This document shows, one piece after another, positions 1 to 8,023 of a DNA stretch of 56,422 bases. The DNA comes from a virus: IMG/VR virus record IMGVR_UViG_3300021591_000001, positions 1-56,422 of that record. One strand, written 5' to 3'. Numbering within the stretch: position 1 is the first letter of the stretch; every line of letters begins with the position of its first letter. Under the pieces are notes generated by a model. That model saw only the letters and a list, made by a program, of their open reading frames with translations, was not told the DNA's origin and made no database searches. The position numbers and the translations under genes were made by a program.

Positions 1-1150
1 CCGGAAACGGGCCCTTTTCTTCTGCCAGCTTTTTAGACTCGTCGTGGGCAATCTCCTGCAGGAAAGAACCTAGCTTCCTCGCCACATCTTGGGACTCTGT
101 ATAGGGTATGCGCATCTTTAAGAGTAAGTCATGGTATCCTACAAAGCCTAAGCCGAGCTTCCGAGTCTTTAAACACGCTTCCTTTATGCGATCGTCGCCG
201 CAGTCCGTTAGGGGATAAAAGGTAACCTCATAAACATTGTCCAAAGCTCTCACCATCACGCGTATTGTCTCTTCAAGCTTGTTGTAATCCACATCCTCGC
301 GCTCTTCGTCAAAATGCGCTGAGAGGTTGATAGACCCTAAGTTGCACGCCTCGAACTCGTAAAGAAGAGCTTCGCTGCAAGGATTTGTGATGCGTAGATC
401 ACCTAAGTGAGGAGTTGGATTTTTCTCGTTTACCGCGTCGAGAAAGATGACACCAGGCTCTCCGTTGCGCCACGCTCCACGGGCAATCCTGAGAAGAAGC
501 TCCTTTGCCTCGACAGTCTTGACAACCTTGTCGTGGAAGCGAAGCTCCCAGGAGTCCTCTCGCCTAGCCGCCTCCAGAAACGCGTCACTTAAACCAACAG
601 AAAAATTGAATGTCGACAACACACCCTCCTCCGCTTTAGCGTCTACAAACTCCAATACATCGGGGTGGTAGTCTTCAAGTATCGCCATTTGAGCTCCTCG
701 GCGACTACCTCCCTGTTGTATCGTGGCCCCCATCGTATCGTAAACGCGAATAAAGGAAACCGGGCCGCTAGCGATGCCGTCACGATGCCCTGCAGGAAAC
801 CCTCGTGGGCGTAAAAGGCTGAAGTTATAACCAACACCCCCGCCTGCAGCAAGAATCTTCGCCGACTCAGCAAGGGTCTCGAAGATTTCGGAGAGGGAGT
901 CGCGAGGCATCATGGCGAAGCAATTCAACATTGTGAGACCTCGGCGATCTCCCTCAGGATTCGCGGCGAAAAGGATGCGACCGCCGAAGATGGCGCGTCT
1001 CTCGTTAAGGATGTTGAAGACTTTCTGTTTGAAACTCTCGCTCCTGTCGCCTTCGGGCAAAGCCAAAGCTGTTGCTACTCTCCGAAACATGTCTTGAGGC
1101 GTTTCGTTCGGACGAAGATACTTCCTCTTCAATACAAACGTGTCGAACAT
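1..1150 (-). CDS. nrdJ: Class II (adenosylcobalamin-type) ribonucleoside reductase, N-terminal part, cut by window edge
   Basis: Makes deoxyribonucleotides for phage DNA synthesis. The frame is open from ATG at 1150 to the left edge, giving about 383 residues; the C-terminal part lies outside. Family landmarks are visible in order: an N-terminal LNCFAM cysteine region, GGGVGYNFS, the QQGGSRRGAQM segment, and the finger loop NPCSEALL followed by CNLGSINL, which holds the Asn/Cys/Glu catalytic residues. The overall pattern resembles class II (NrdJ) more than class I enzymes, but the diagnostic C-terminus is missing, so the class is inferred. The ribosome site GGGAGGT lies just upstream and the start follows the stop of the intein-like gene by two bases, so the two are probably cotranscribed. 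No frameshift is seen. Confidence 0.9.
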   Translation of the reverse strand, partial: MFDTFVLKRKYLRPNETPQDMFRRVATALALPEGDRSESFKQKVFNILNERRAIFGGRILFAANPEGDRRGLTMLNCFAMMPRDSLSEIFETLAESAKILAAGGGVGYNFSLLRPRGFPAGHRDGIASGPVSFIRVYDTMGATIQQGGSRRGAQMAILEDYHPDVLEFVDAKAEEGVLSTFNFSVGLSDAFLEAARREDSWELRFHDKVVKTVEAKELLLRIARGAWRNGEPGVIFLDAVNEKNPTPHLGDLRITNPCSEALLYEFEACNLGSINLSAHFDEEREDVDYNKLEETIRVMVRALDNVYEVTFYPLTDCGDDRIKEACLKTRKLGLGFVGYHDLLLKMRIPYTESQDVARKLGSFLQEIAHDESKKLAEEKGPFP

Positions 1151-1152
1151 CT

Positions 1153-1953
1153 TTACCTCCCTTCAACCAATATTCCGTTGATGACAAGACGATTTCTGGG
1201 TATGTTAAAGGCAGAGCAGGCCTTACTTTCCACGGACAAAACGGTGAGAGGTACCACGTCCGCACTTCGAAACAAGCGAAAGCGCGGCTTCCCGAAGAGG
1301 TGTGTAAACTCCGGAAGGGCAAAATACATGTCGCCCGATTCTACGGTTGGTGGTAATCCGAAAAGCGTGAAGAGAAGTGAAAGGCGATGATCAAACGGCC
1401 CAATGGAGACAACCTCGCCGTTCTGCGCAGCGCGGCAGCAGGAAACCCCCCTCAAAAACGCCTCAACCGATTCGCGACGAAAGCGGAAAGCGGCTTTAGG
1501 CACAACCTGGAGATCGATTTCGAATGGTAAATTCAAGCTTTTTTTGTACAGGGTGAGAATAACCTTTGTACTGGCTGTTAGGGAGTAGGAAGTGCGATTG
1601 TCCTCAAGGAAGCGCAGTAACCTGTCGCGAAATGGCCAAAAAAGGTCTCGGTTGAGTATGCGAACTTTATAAACCTTCTCGTTTTCGGTGGCGCCGAAAG
1701 TCAACAGACCGGCTGCAAAAGCGAGCTCCCAAGGTGTTTCGTCCGGAACATCTGGCAAGGGAGTAACATGCAATCTTTCACCTGCGAGTGTACTCACTGC
1801 AATGTCATCAATCCTCTCTGCATTACATCGTATCTCGAGGCCGTTGGAAAGCTTAACGTGGTTAAGGACAAAAGCCTTCGGAGTTAGGTTTAAATCCTCA
1901 ACAAAAAAGCCGCCCTCGGCGGTCGTGATCAACATACCTTTACCAACGAGCAT
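1153..1953 (-). CDS. Free-standing intein-like (Hint plus decayed LAGLIDADG) protein
   Basis: 266 residues. The start ATG overlaps the upstream nuclease stop as TGATG and follows GGAGGCAGGTG. The layout copies an intein: an N-terminal block like intein block A (GMLITTAEGGFFVEDL) and LSNGLEIRC; a middle with two LAGLIDADG-like segments (FAAGLLTFGA and AFLRGVSCCRAAQNG); and an end (NRLVINGILVEGR) that mimics the intein C-terminus VxNGIxVHN. The splicing residues are gone: there is no leading Cys or Ser and the final His-Asn is replaced. The acidic residues of both LAGLIDADG motifs are also lost. It therefore should neither splice nor cut DNA. No extein flanks it; it sits directly before nrdJ. 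Its role is unknown: a fossil, an exapted binding protein or an RNA maturase are all possible. The intein kinship is inferred from motif order. Confidence 0.6.
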   Translation of the reverse strand: MLVGKGMLITTAEGGFFVEDLNLTPKAFVLNHVKLSNGLEIRCNAERIDDIAVSTLAGERLHVTPLPDVPDETPWELAFAAGLLTFGATENEKVYKVRILNRDLFWPFRDRLLRFLEDNRTSYSLTASTKVILTLYKKSLNLPFEIDLQVVPKAAFRFRRESVEAFLRGVSCCRAAQNGEVVSIGPFDHRLSLLFTLFGLPPTVESGDMYFALPEFTHLFGKPRFRLFRSADVVPLTVLSVESKACSAFNIPRNRLVINGILVEGR

Positions 1954-2435
1954 CACGCACCTGCCTCCACAAAGTCTTCGAAGGAGACTAAAGAGAAGAG
2001 TTCGCGAATTAAACAAAGCACGCAAACCCTTCCCCAAATCTCTCGGGAAAGAACCAAGTTGCGAGGCTTTGCTGGAAGTCGGTCAAAAACGCTCTTTTCC
2101 ATGAAAAGAAGAATTTCAGGGAAGTAAGAGCGGGAGCAAACAAGCAGGGGATGTTTGCCTACTTTCTTTGCCTCCTCGCTTGCTTGCTTCCACCACTGCT
2201 TCCCTTGGGAACTGAAAACAAGAAGCGTGAAGTCTTTGACTTCAACGTTTTTGCACTCTACCACAAACGGAAAGAGTTGCTCCTCCTCATGGAGCAAACA
2301 AACGTCACCAGGAACCTTCTCCCAAGAGCCTGACCCTCTTGTACGAACGAACTTATGCTTGCTCCATTCGGTGAAAAGGGCAGCAACCTTTTGCTCAAAG
2401 CGCTGCCCTTTGCGACGAGAATACCTTCCCGGCAT
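1953..2435 (-). CDS. PD-(D/E)XK nuclease, Holliday-junction-resolvase-like
   Basis: 160 residues. The ATG at 2435 overlaps the QueE stop (TAATG) and has the strong site GGAGGGGAG; an upstream in-frame extension is ignored for that reason. Motifs fit the archaeal Hjc/restriction-type nuclease fold: RRKGQRFEQKV (early Glu helix), GSGSWEKVPGDV (the GD catalytic Asp), then FVVECKNVE (the ExK pair) and a following WWKQASEEAKK helix with LLVCSRS strand. Such proteins resolve branched DNA; with RecA and the DEAH helicase nearby it likely clears recombination or replication intermediates before packaging. A restriction-type or debranching nuclease cannot be excluded. It lies in the tightly overlapping nucleotide operon. 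Confidence 0.7.
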   Translation of the reverse strand: MPGRYSRRKGQRFEQKVAALFTEWSKHKFVRTRGSGSWEKVPGDVCLLHEEEQLFPFVVECKNVEVKDFTLLVFSSQGKQWWKQASEEAKKVGKHPLLVCSRSYFPEILLFMEKSVFDRLPAKPRNLVLSREIWGRVCVLCLIRELFSLVSFEDFVEAGA

Positions 2436-3073
2436 TAAACTCCCCTCCTCGTATCCCAGATCCAAACATGCAACCGTGGGGAATAGCGAACACCGTACTT
2501 TTTGCAAATCTCAACTACGGTAGGGGCAACTTTCAAAAGTTCAGCCCTGGACTTTCCTCGGGGCATGAAGAGGATGTTTTGCGGCCTAGCCTTCATCTTC
2601 TCTACTATTCCCAACGCCTCTTCGGCGTCTCTCTCTGAACTTATCACGAATTTGAGCTGGTGATCATGCGATTGCACTAAAAAGTCGAGAACGGAAACAT
2701 CAGGTGGGAAATCGGGCGACATAGAAGAGAGCTTCGGGCTGATAGAGAGAAACGCGTTCACACGAAGAGCAATTGTGCCGTTTGTTTCAACGGTAACGAA
2801 ATAGGAGTCCTGCAACAGATCACACAGGTGTACAAGTTCTTCCTGCCAAATAAAGGGCTCCCCTCCTGTGATAACCACATCTGGTGATTTCAAACTCTGT
2901 ACTCGTGCCGCAAGATCCTCTGGAGCGAGATCTTCGGATTCACAGGACCAGGCGTACTTGGTGTCGCACTCCTTGCAATGTAGGTTACACCCGCAAAGTC
3001 GAACGAAGATGCTTGGCATTCCCACACGAACACCCTCACCTTGTATTGACTGAAAAACCTCAACGACTTTCAT
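2435..3073 (-). CDS. queE: 7-carboxy-7-deazaguanine synthase (radical SAM)
   Basis: 212 residues. QueE converts 6-carboxytetrahydropterin to 7-carboxy-7-deazaguanine, the key step of preQ0 synthesis. The N-terminal FQSIQGEGVRVGMPSIF and the CNLHCKECDT cluster motif (Cys-x3-Cys-x2-Cys, binding a 4Fe-4S cluster) are typical, as are VVITGGEPF and TNGT. Length is normal for the family. The ATG at 3073 overlaps the phosphoribosyltransferase end by 14 bases and follows GGGGG. With FolE2 and DpdA in the same operon it should feed a deazaguanine DNA modification. QueD and QueC, needed to link these steps to preQ0, are not in the window; they may lie to the left or be supplied by the host. Confidence 0.92.
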   Translation of the reverse strand: MKVVEVFQSIQGEGVRVGMPSIFVRLCGCNLHCKECDTKYAWSCESEDLAPEDLAARVQSLKSPDVVITGGEPFIWQEELVHLCDLLQDSYFVTVETNGTIALRVNAFLSISPKLSSMSPDFPPDVSVLDFLVQSHDHQLKFVISSERDAEEALGIVEKMKARPQNILFMPRGKSRAELLKVAPTVVEICKKYGVRYSPRLHVWIWDTRRGV

Positions 3074-3710
3074 TTTCAACCCCCATCAAGGCGCGATATT
3101 CAATGTCCCACGGAAAAACAACCCAAGATTCAGAAGGAACCTTTTTCGCAAAAACTTCAGGCAAGTCGGGCCTTTTGGTCAAGAGAGAGGCGGTCACGAG
3201 TTCACGGCATCGCTTCTGCAAGGAAGTGCTTACCAAAGACATTGTAGCACCGCTATCAACAATGTCATCTACAAGCACAACGACGTCCGGAAGATCGTTC
3301 ACATCACGGTAAAGAAGGGGCGTTTCGCCGTGTAATCCTAAAGCTTCGTAAAAACGAACACCGACAAAGTCAACCTTCTTCTCGAGGAGCTGCGAAAGAA
3401 TGAGCGCAGGAATACCTCCCGAGCGAAGGACACCAACGATAAGAAAATCGCTGTCGAGCACGCCACGCTTCTCGAGCTCGTTATAAATCAGATAGATAAG
3501 ATTGTCACAGAGTTTCAGCACATCGTCGAAACTAAACACAGTGAAGCTTGCGGGACACGGCAGAAAAGTAACCTCGCTTCGCGGACATCTCAGCGTGTAC
3601 TCAATACCTCCGTCAACAAGAAGCGGCGGTGTAAAGAGCGCGGTCACGCTGTCCTCGGTCTCAGAAATAACGAAGCCGCGCCTTCCTTTGTAAAGAATTT
3701 GACGATGCAT
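3060..3710 (-). CDS. Purine-type phosphoribosyltransferase
   Basis: 216 residues, type I phosphoribosyltransferase. The PRPP loop VVVLVDDIVDSGATM is clear, preceded by FLIVGVLRSGGIPALILSQ, the pyrophosphate-binding segment of hypoxanthine/xanthine-guanine enzymes. The start ATG follows GGGAGGTGAACT. About 70 N-terminal residues with a small beta-rich look precede the catalytic part and are not recognised. It would join a base to PRPP; in this operon the base could be guanine (salvage) or a deazapurine intermediate, but the sequence does not show the substrate. It sits between dUTPase and QueE, so it belongs to the nucleotide-modification unit. Confidence 0.75.
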   Translation of the reverse strand: MHRQILYKGRRGFVISETEDSVTALFTPPLLVDGGIEYTLRCPRSEVTFLPCPASFTVFSFDDVLKLCDNLIYLIYNELEKRGVLDSDFLIVGVLRSGGIPALILSQLLEKKVDFVGVRFYEALGLHGETPLLYRDVNDLPDVVVLVDDIVDSGATMSLVSTSLQKRCRELVTASLLTKRPDLPEVFAKKVPSESWVVFPWDIEYRALMGVENESR

Positions 3711-3713
3711 AGT

Positions 3714-4148
3714 TCACCTCCCGCTGGATCCAAAACCCCTCTCTCCTCTAAACGAGCTGTCGAGATCAGGAACCTCTCCTTCCTGAAAGATGACCTCGGG
3801 AACGCGCCTCACTGCGGCCTGCACAACCTTATCACCCTTTCTAACGCGGTAAGCCTCGTCAGTGTGATTGTAAACAATCACAGTAAGCTCAGCAGTGTAG
3901 AAGGCATCAATAGTCCCCGGGTGCACTTGCAGTCCCTTACGGCCATAGCTCGATCGAGGGCGAAAACACATCTCCCACCCCGCAGGTATCAGCAAACGAA
4001 CACCTAAAGGTACTTCGGCGATTCCCCGCGGAGGCACTTCGACATCCTCCGCAGCGAAAAAGTCGTAGCAGGCATCGTGGGAGTATGCCTTGACCGGAGC
4101 CTTCGCGCCCTCTCGAACCTTTTGGTAAACGATGACAACCTTGTCCAT
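3714..4148 (-). CDS. dut: dUTP diphosphatase (trimeric type)
   Basis: 144 residues. Hydrolyses dUTP to dUMP, keeping uracil out of DNA and supplying dTMP synthesis. The five family motifs appear in order, some variant: SHDACYDF, PRSSYGRKGL, HPGTIDAFYTAELTV, GDKVVQAAV and the C-terminal arm RGERGFGSSG. The ATG at 4148 is chosen over GTG 4160 because GAGGT lies at proper distance. It begins nine bases after the dpdA stop. The polymerase of this phage carries a uracil-DNA glycosylase domain, so two uracil-avoidance functions are present. Confidence 0.93.
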   Translation of the reverse strand: MDKVVIVYQKVREGAKAPVKAYSHDACYDFFAAEDVEVPPRGIAEVPLGVRLLIPAGWEMCFRPRSSYGRKGLQVHPGTIDAFYTAELTVIVYNHTDEAYRVRKGDKVVQAAVRRVPEVIFQEGEVPDLDSSFRGERGFGSSGR

Positions 4149-4156
4149 GACAAACC

Positions 4157-4933
4157 TCACACATCACCCACTAGAGCTTTTATAAAGTAGACGTTACGTT
4201 TAACATCAATAATGTAAGACTCATCATCGACGACTTCAAAGGGGTCAAACTTCACGGATGGTATCTTGTTGACGTTGGGCAACATCCAGAAAAAACCTGC
4301 GTGCCTTGTGTGTGTCCAAACAAACGAGCTGTCCATTGAGCGTACAAACCCGAGTTTGCTGACAGCCAGAGCCTCAGAAACAGAGTTCATGCCTAAACAG
4401 TGTACGGTTTTGACATTGGTCTGTCGGCGGAGCCACGAAAGGAAGGAAAGACGGTTCATTGCACGCTGTTGTGAAAGCGCAATTTGGGATTTTGTTTCAA
4501 AGTCGCATGCAAAGGGTACACCTATAACGTCGACAGCATCCTTTATTGCCTCGTAACATTCCATCATCGCTCCGAGAGTTTTTCCCTGCACAACCCCCAT
4601 GATGCGAGTGCGGGTGCGCAGATCAGGAGGGAAGTTCTTAACGAAATTCAAGGTCCGTCTCACAGTCTCGTCAGCGTCGTGAAGAACATCGGGTGCGACC
4701 ACTTCCTGAGGCTTTAGCTCCTCAACCAGGGAATATAGAGTTGCAGCGTCTAAAGGCTCGCCCCTTTCGACAACGCCGTTGTCGAGTATGATAAAGTCGC
4801 CGTTCTCGCGCGAAGTCTTGAAGTAGCTCGAGTACGCAGGTAGCTCCAAAAGGTGCGCCAAACAGAGTTTTATTGTACCCAAAGAAGTAATCTCATCAAG
4901 GTAGCGTATAGGGCAAATAAACGCGAATCTCAT
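4157..4933 (-). CDS. dpdA: DpdA-like 7-deazaguanine DNA transglycosylase
   Basis: 258 residues. Phage DpdA proteins are small relatives of tRNA-guanine transglycosylase that swap guanine in DNA for a 7-deazaguanine. Here the N-terminal FAFICPIRYLDEI, the ILDNGVVERGEPLD segment, VAPDVLHDADETV, MGVVQG and VHCLGMNS fit the phage branch of that family; the D-N-G and the following Asp residues are candidate catalytic sites. The start overlaps the folE2 stop as ATGA and has AGGAGGAGG. Neighbours folE2 and queE support the role. Whether it acts on DNA rather than tRNA is inferred from context and size. Confidence 0.8.
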   Translation of the reverse strand: MRFAFICPIRYLDEITSLGTIKLCLAHLLELPAYSSYFKTSRENGDFIILDNGVVERGEPLDAATLYSLVEELKPQEVVAPDVLHDADETVRRTLNFVKNFPPDLRTRTRIMGVVQGKTLGAMMECYEAIKDAVDVIGVPFACDFETKSQIALSQQRAMNRLSFLSWLRRQTNVKTVHCLGMNSVSEALAVSKLGFVRSMDSSFVWTHTRHAGFFWMLPNVNKIPSVKFDPFEVVDDESYIIDVKRNVYFIKALVGDV

Positions 4934-5712
4934 CTCCTCCTCCTGATAGTTGCAAAGGCGTCATGATGGTGTATAGACTCTTCACTCCTGACCCTAACCT
5001 CAAACTCACACACCTTGAAACGTTCGTCTACAGCGTCTGCAATTCTCGAGGCCAAATCCTCGACGAAAAATGGCAGGTCCCAGCATCTCTTCGCAATTTC
5101 CGCTTCGTCACTTCGCTTTACCACAGGATAAGGTCGCGGCGCAATCTCCAGGACAAGGTCGATAAGGTCTTCAAAGTAAGTTAGTCCCTCTGATTCCTTA
5201 ACGGAGAGCCAAACAAACGCTCTCTGCATGTGAGGAGCGCCATAACCCTGTGAGATAACTAAGCTCTTGGAGCACGGACACGTTGATATAACCTGCACCT
5301 GCACCGTAGTCCACCTCTCGATCTCCTCTCCAAGGCGGAGAGAACCGCTGATGCCGCACGGAAAGTACAACGGACCTCTAAAACCTGAAACAGGAGCAAC
5401 AAAGTCGCGCTTGAAAGGGAAAGCGACTGTGAGCATGGACTCGTCTGCCTCTTCGGCCTCGCAGAGAGCAGGAAGAACGGTCTCTAAATAGTCAGGCGCA
5501 AGCAAATCATACTTCAACAAAACTTGAGGGATGCGACTCATGTTGATGCCCCTCTGCCCTACAAGACGAACACCGGCCTTAACGGTTGCGACAACTTCCT
5601 GCGCGTCGTCGCTGTCTCTCTGCAAAACCTTTAAAGGCATGACAAAGTCCTCTATACCGACGAGATCAATCTGTCGATTCATCGGTGTGTTCTGAATGTC
5701 GGGGAAATGCAT
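4930..5712 (-). CDS. folE2: GTP cyclohydrolase IB
   Basis: 260 residues. Opens the deazaguanine (and folate) pathway by turning GTP into dihydroneopterin triphosphate. The CPCSK motif with its metal-binding Cys (in ISTCPCSKSL), GINMSRIP, the late NEEAIH-like part (RSEESIHHHDAFA) and RDFVAPVSG fit the prokaryotic type IB family; length is normal. The ATG at 5712 has a perfect AGGAGGTG five bases upstream, so it is preferred over ATG 5682 although it overlaps recA by 47 bases. Most phages with this pathway are described with the unrelated FolE (type IA) or use the host enzyme, which makes the IB form worth noting. Confidence 0.9.
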   Translation of the reverse strand: MHFPDIQNTPMNRQIDLVGIEDFVMPLKVLQRDSDDAQEVVATVKAGVRLVGQRGINMSRIPQVLLKYDLLAPDYLETVLPALCEAEEADESMLTVAFPFKRDFVAPVSGFRGPLYFPCGISGSLRLGEEIERWTTVQVQVISTCPCSKSLVISQGYGAPHMQRAFVWLSVKESEGLTYFEDLIDLVLEIAPRPYPVVKRSDEAEIAKRCWDLPFFVEDLASRIADAVDERFKVCEFEVRVRSEESIHHHDAFATIRRRR

Positions 5713-6652
5713 TCAACACCTCCTGCTCAATATCGGCAAAAAGAGTTGTGTCCTCGTTCAGAGCGGCGACCAAAGCATCGCGCCCCTGAAATTTTAAATC
5801 ACCAAAGTAGTAAAACGCACCGCGTCTTACCACAACCTCCGAAGCGATCGCCTGTGTCGCAAGGAGGTCAACTTTATCGAAACCACGATCAAAATACAGG
5901 CGCACAGTGGCCTCCTTGAATGGTGGTGCAAGCTTATGCTTCGTCACTCGAGCAATGATATCAATGCAACCGTCCTCGCGAGGTAAGCGCCGGGAAAGTC
6001 GGAGTATAACAGAGCTGTAAAACTGCAACGCAGAACCGCCAGGTATGGCATCACCTGGAGTATACATCATCATCTTTACTCTCTTCTGATTGATGAAGAG
6101 GAGCACAGCTTCTCTATCAGAAATAACAGGTATCATCCTGCGCAAATACTGCGACAGCATCCGCGCTTGCGGAGCGATCGAGCTATCAGTAACCTCTCCC
6201 TTAAGCTCCTGCTCCGTAACCAATGCTGGTACGGAGTCCACAACAACAAGCGCTGTGCCTTCTTCAATCAGATCAGCGGCGACCTCCAACGCTTCCTCTC
6301 CACAGTTGGGCTGAGAGATGATCAAGTTATCTATTTCAACGCCAAGCTTAGCTGCCCACGCAGGATCAAGAGTATGTTCCATATCGATGTAGCCGCACGG
6401 GAAGCCTTTCTTTTGCGTTGCTGCAACTGTTGCAAGAGCCAAAGATGTTTTACCGCTTGAAGTCTCACCATAAACTTGACAAATGCGACCTTTTGGCCAT
6501 CCTCCAGCCAAAATAAAGTCGATGGGCAAAAGCCCTGTCGAGAGTGCTTCGAATCGTAAGGGACGCTCGCTCAAGGTCAGAACGGAGGAAGCGTCTTTGC
6601 GACGCTTCCTCACCCTTTGGAGGATTTCAGCGACGGTGCAACCCTCACTCAT
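5666..6652 (-). CDS. recA: RecA/UvsX-like recombinase
   Basis: 328 residues. Forms ATP-dependent filaments on ssDNA for strand exchange. Walker A GETSSGKT is at residues 62-69, the Walker B-like strand ALVVVDSVPAL and the L2-like FINQKRVKMMMYTPGDAIPGG segment follow; the ending is acidic. It is shorter than cellular RecA, lacking most of the C-terminal domain. ATG 6652 is chosen because GGGAG lies 9-10 bases before it; the in-frame ATG at 6664 would sit directly on that site. It overlaps the upstream ssDNA-binding gene by eight bases. Likely drives recombination-dependent replication. Confidence 0.9.
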   Translation of the reverse strand: MSEGCTVAEILQRVRKRRKDASSVLTLSERPLRFEALSTGLLPIDFILAGGWPKGRICQVYGETSSGKTSLALATVAATQKKGFPCGYIDMEHTLDPAWAAKLGVEIDNLIISQPNCGEEALEVAADLIEEGTALVVVDSVPALVTEQELKGEVTDSSIAPQARMLSQYLRRMIPVISDREAVLLFINQKRVKMMMYTPGDAIPGGSALQFYSSVILRLSRRLPREDGCIDIIARVTKHKLAPPFKEATVRLYFDRGFDKVDLLATQAIASEVVVRRGAFYYFGDLKFQGRDALVAALNEDTTLFADIEQEVLNAFPRHSEHTDESTD

Positions 6653-7523
6653 CTTTAGCCACATCTCCCTTCGACATCAGCTCAGTCAAGCACGCCTCTT
6701 GGAAGGGGCAAGTAGCGCATTGTTTCTTCTCAACGCCAAACGATCCGAAGCACTCAGGGAGATCAGGTGGTGCAACTTTCTCCTTTTGCGTTGTGGGTCG
6801 CACCTCTTGAGAGGAGATAGTGGCTTGTTCGGAAACTACCTCAGGCTCCTTGGAGAAGGGCAGAGGCTCCTCTATCGGAGACAAATCAAGAGCCCTTCTG
6901 AAGTCCTCAAGACTCGGACGGAGGCTTGCTAGATACTCCTCAAGATCGGGAAGATTCTCGTATTCTCTCAGCTCCTCCTCGCTCAGGGGATCAGGAGCGA
7001 TGCGGAAGCTGCCGTCTCCCGAAGCTTGAGTGACGAACTTCACGTCGTAGTCTGCACCGCGACCTCGTTGTACTCGTAGTATCTCAACAACACAACCGCT
7101 GTCGAGGGAAACAAAATCGTAGTGCCATCGTTTAACCTCGCTCACAAACTTCTCCTTGGTCGAGGGTGAAACCTCAAGAGTGCAGATCTTCCCGTTCGTT
7201 TCGGACGTAGGTGTACGATCAATCACCCACACAACAAACCTTCTCTTCGCTGAAACGCGGCGGGCAGCTTCGGAATTTCCCTTGGCCGCAAGCCGAGACG
7301 CCAACTCGCATCCCGGACATTCGGGTGTCAGCAAGCACTGCGGCGCCTTGATGAAGTTAGGCACCGTGATGTAGTCTTGGAGAAAGTGACGATAAACCTC
7401 GACGAAAGGCAAATCAGGGTCGCTTTTACGCGGCAGCACACGCACACATGTCCTCGGCGCAGTAAGGCGCAATGACGGATAGGTGCTCGTGCTGCTCTCG
7501 GCGATGAAGCGATCAATGTTCAT
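6645..7523 (-). CDS. Candidate ssDNA-binding protein with Cys clusters (gp32-type role)
   Basis: 292 residues. Not certainly recognised. It begins with a beta-rich part containing aromatic and basic residues (KRRFVVWVIDR, YDVKFVT), has Cys63/Cys69/Cys72 in the first hundred residues, then a long acidic, Pro/Glu-rich linker and a second Cys set at 258, 269, 272 and 278 (C-x10-C-x2-C-x5-C). Placement directly before recA, a metal site and an acidic tail region recall phage T4 gp32, hence the call. The second Cys set could instead bind an iron-sulfur cluster. The start has AGGAGG seven bases upstream, behind a promoter, so this is probably the first gene of the recA-to-nrdJ operon. Confidence 0.55.
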   Translation of the reverse strand: MNIDRFIAESSTSTYPSLRLTAPRTCVRVLPRKSDPDLPFVEVYRHFLQDYITVPNFIKAPQCLLTPECPGCELASRLAAKGNSEAARRVSAKRRFVVWVIDRTPTSETNGKICTLEVSPSTKEKFVSEVKRWHYDFVSLDSGCVVEILRVQRGRGADYDVKFVTQASGDGSFRIAPDPLSEEELREYENLPDLEEYLASLRPSLEDFRRALDLSPIEEPLPFSKEPEVVSEQATISSQEVRPTTQKEKVAPPDLPECFGSFGVEKKQCATCPFQEACLTELMSKGDVAKDE

Positions 7524-7559
7524 TGTAGTTCCTCCTTAGTTTGGTTTTGGACTAACAGA

Positions 7560-7589
7560 ATTATAAGGGAAACGGCGCGGAGCGATCAA
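7560..7589 (-). promoter_or_regulatory. Sigma-70-like promoter for the ssb-recA-nucleotide operon
   Basis: On the minus strand: -35 TTGATC (7589-7584), an 18-base spacer and -10 TATAAT (7565-7560). It sits in the gap before the ssDNA-binding gene, overlapping the end of the previous gene. The context TTTCCCTTATAAT recurs at two other promoters in the window. Confidence 0.65.
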
Positions 7590-8023
7590 TGCGCCATTTC
7601 CATCTCACGACGGAAGTACGCCCCTTGCTGCACCAGAAGTATTTGCTTCATCTCAAGGGAACGTAAAACGCCTTGAAGAGTCTGGACGCGCCGTGTCATC
7701 TTCGCAATCTCCTCTTTCCTCCTAACAAACTCTGGCTGCGACTTAATCTGACTTTCCACCTCACGAATTGTACCTCCCCTCTGCGTCTTGAACACCAGGT
7801 AACACTCCCCTTCCCACGATTCCAAAGCAGCTTGCATTTGTGAGAGTTGCTCTTTGTAGTGCTCCTGCACCATCGATAAGTACGCGTAAAGGGGAGGTAA
7901 AAGGTTCATTTGCCGTTGTATATTGTTCACGTCGGTGCTCTTCAAGGCGTCTTCCAGATTCACCAAAACGCTCTCGTCGAGCGAAACCAACGACCGCAAA
8001 GAGTCGAGGATACGGTTTGTCAT
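7586..8023 (-). CDS. Small helical protein of unknown function
   Basis: 145 residues. I do not recognise it. It is nearly all helical: heptad-like stretches around residues 50-70 (EHYKEQLSQMQAALESW) and 95-130 (RRKEEIAKMTRRVQTLQG) suggest a coiled coil. No Cys cluster, signal peptide or membrane segment is seen. The ATG overlaps the polymerase stop as TGATG and has AAGGAGG, so it is translated with the polymerase. Its position between polymerase and ssDNA-binding gene suggests a replication or recombination accessory role, which is inference only. Confidence 0.75.
   Translation of the reverse strand: MTNRILDSLRSLVSLDESVLVNLEDALKSTDVNNIQRQMNLLPPLYAYLSMVQEHYKEQLSQMQAALESWEGECYLVFKTQRGGTIREVESQIKSQPEFVRRKEEIAKMTRRVQTLQGVLRSLEMKQILLVQQGAYFRREMEMAH

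Noticed and set aside
1-1150. Truncated reductase pseudogene
   Set aside because: The frame is open to the window edge with all expected motifs, so it is cut by the window, not broken.
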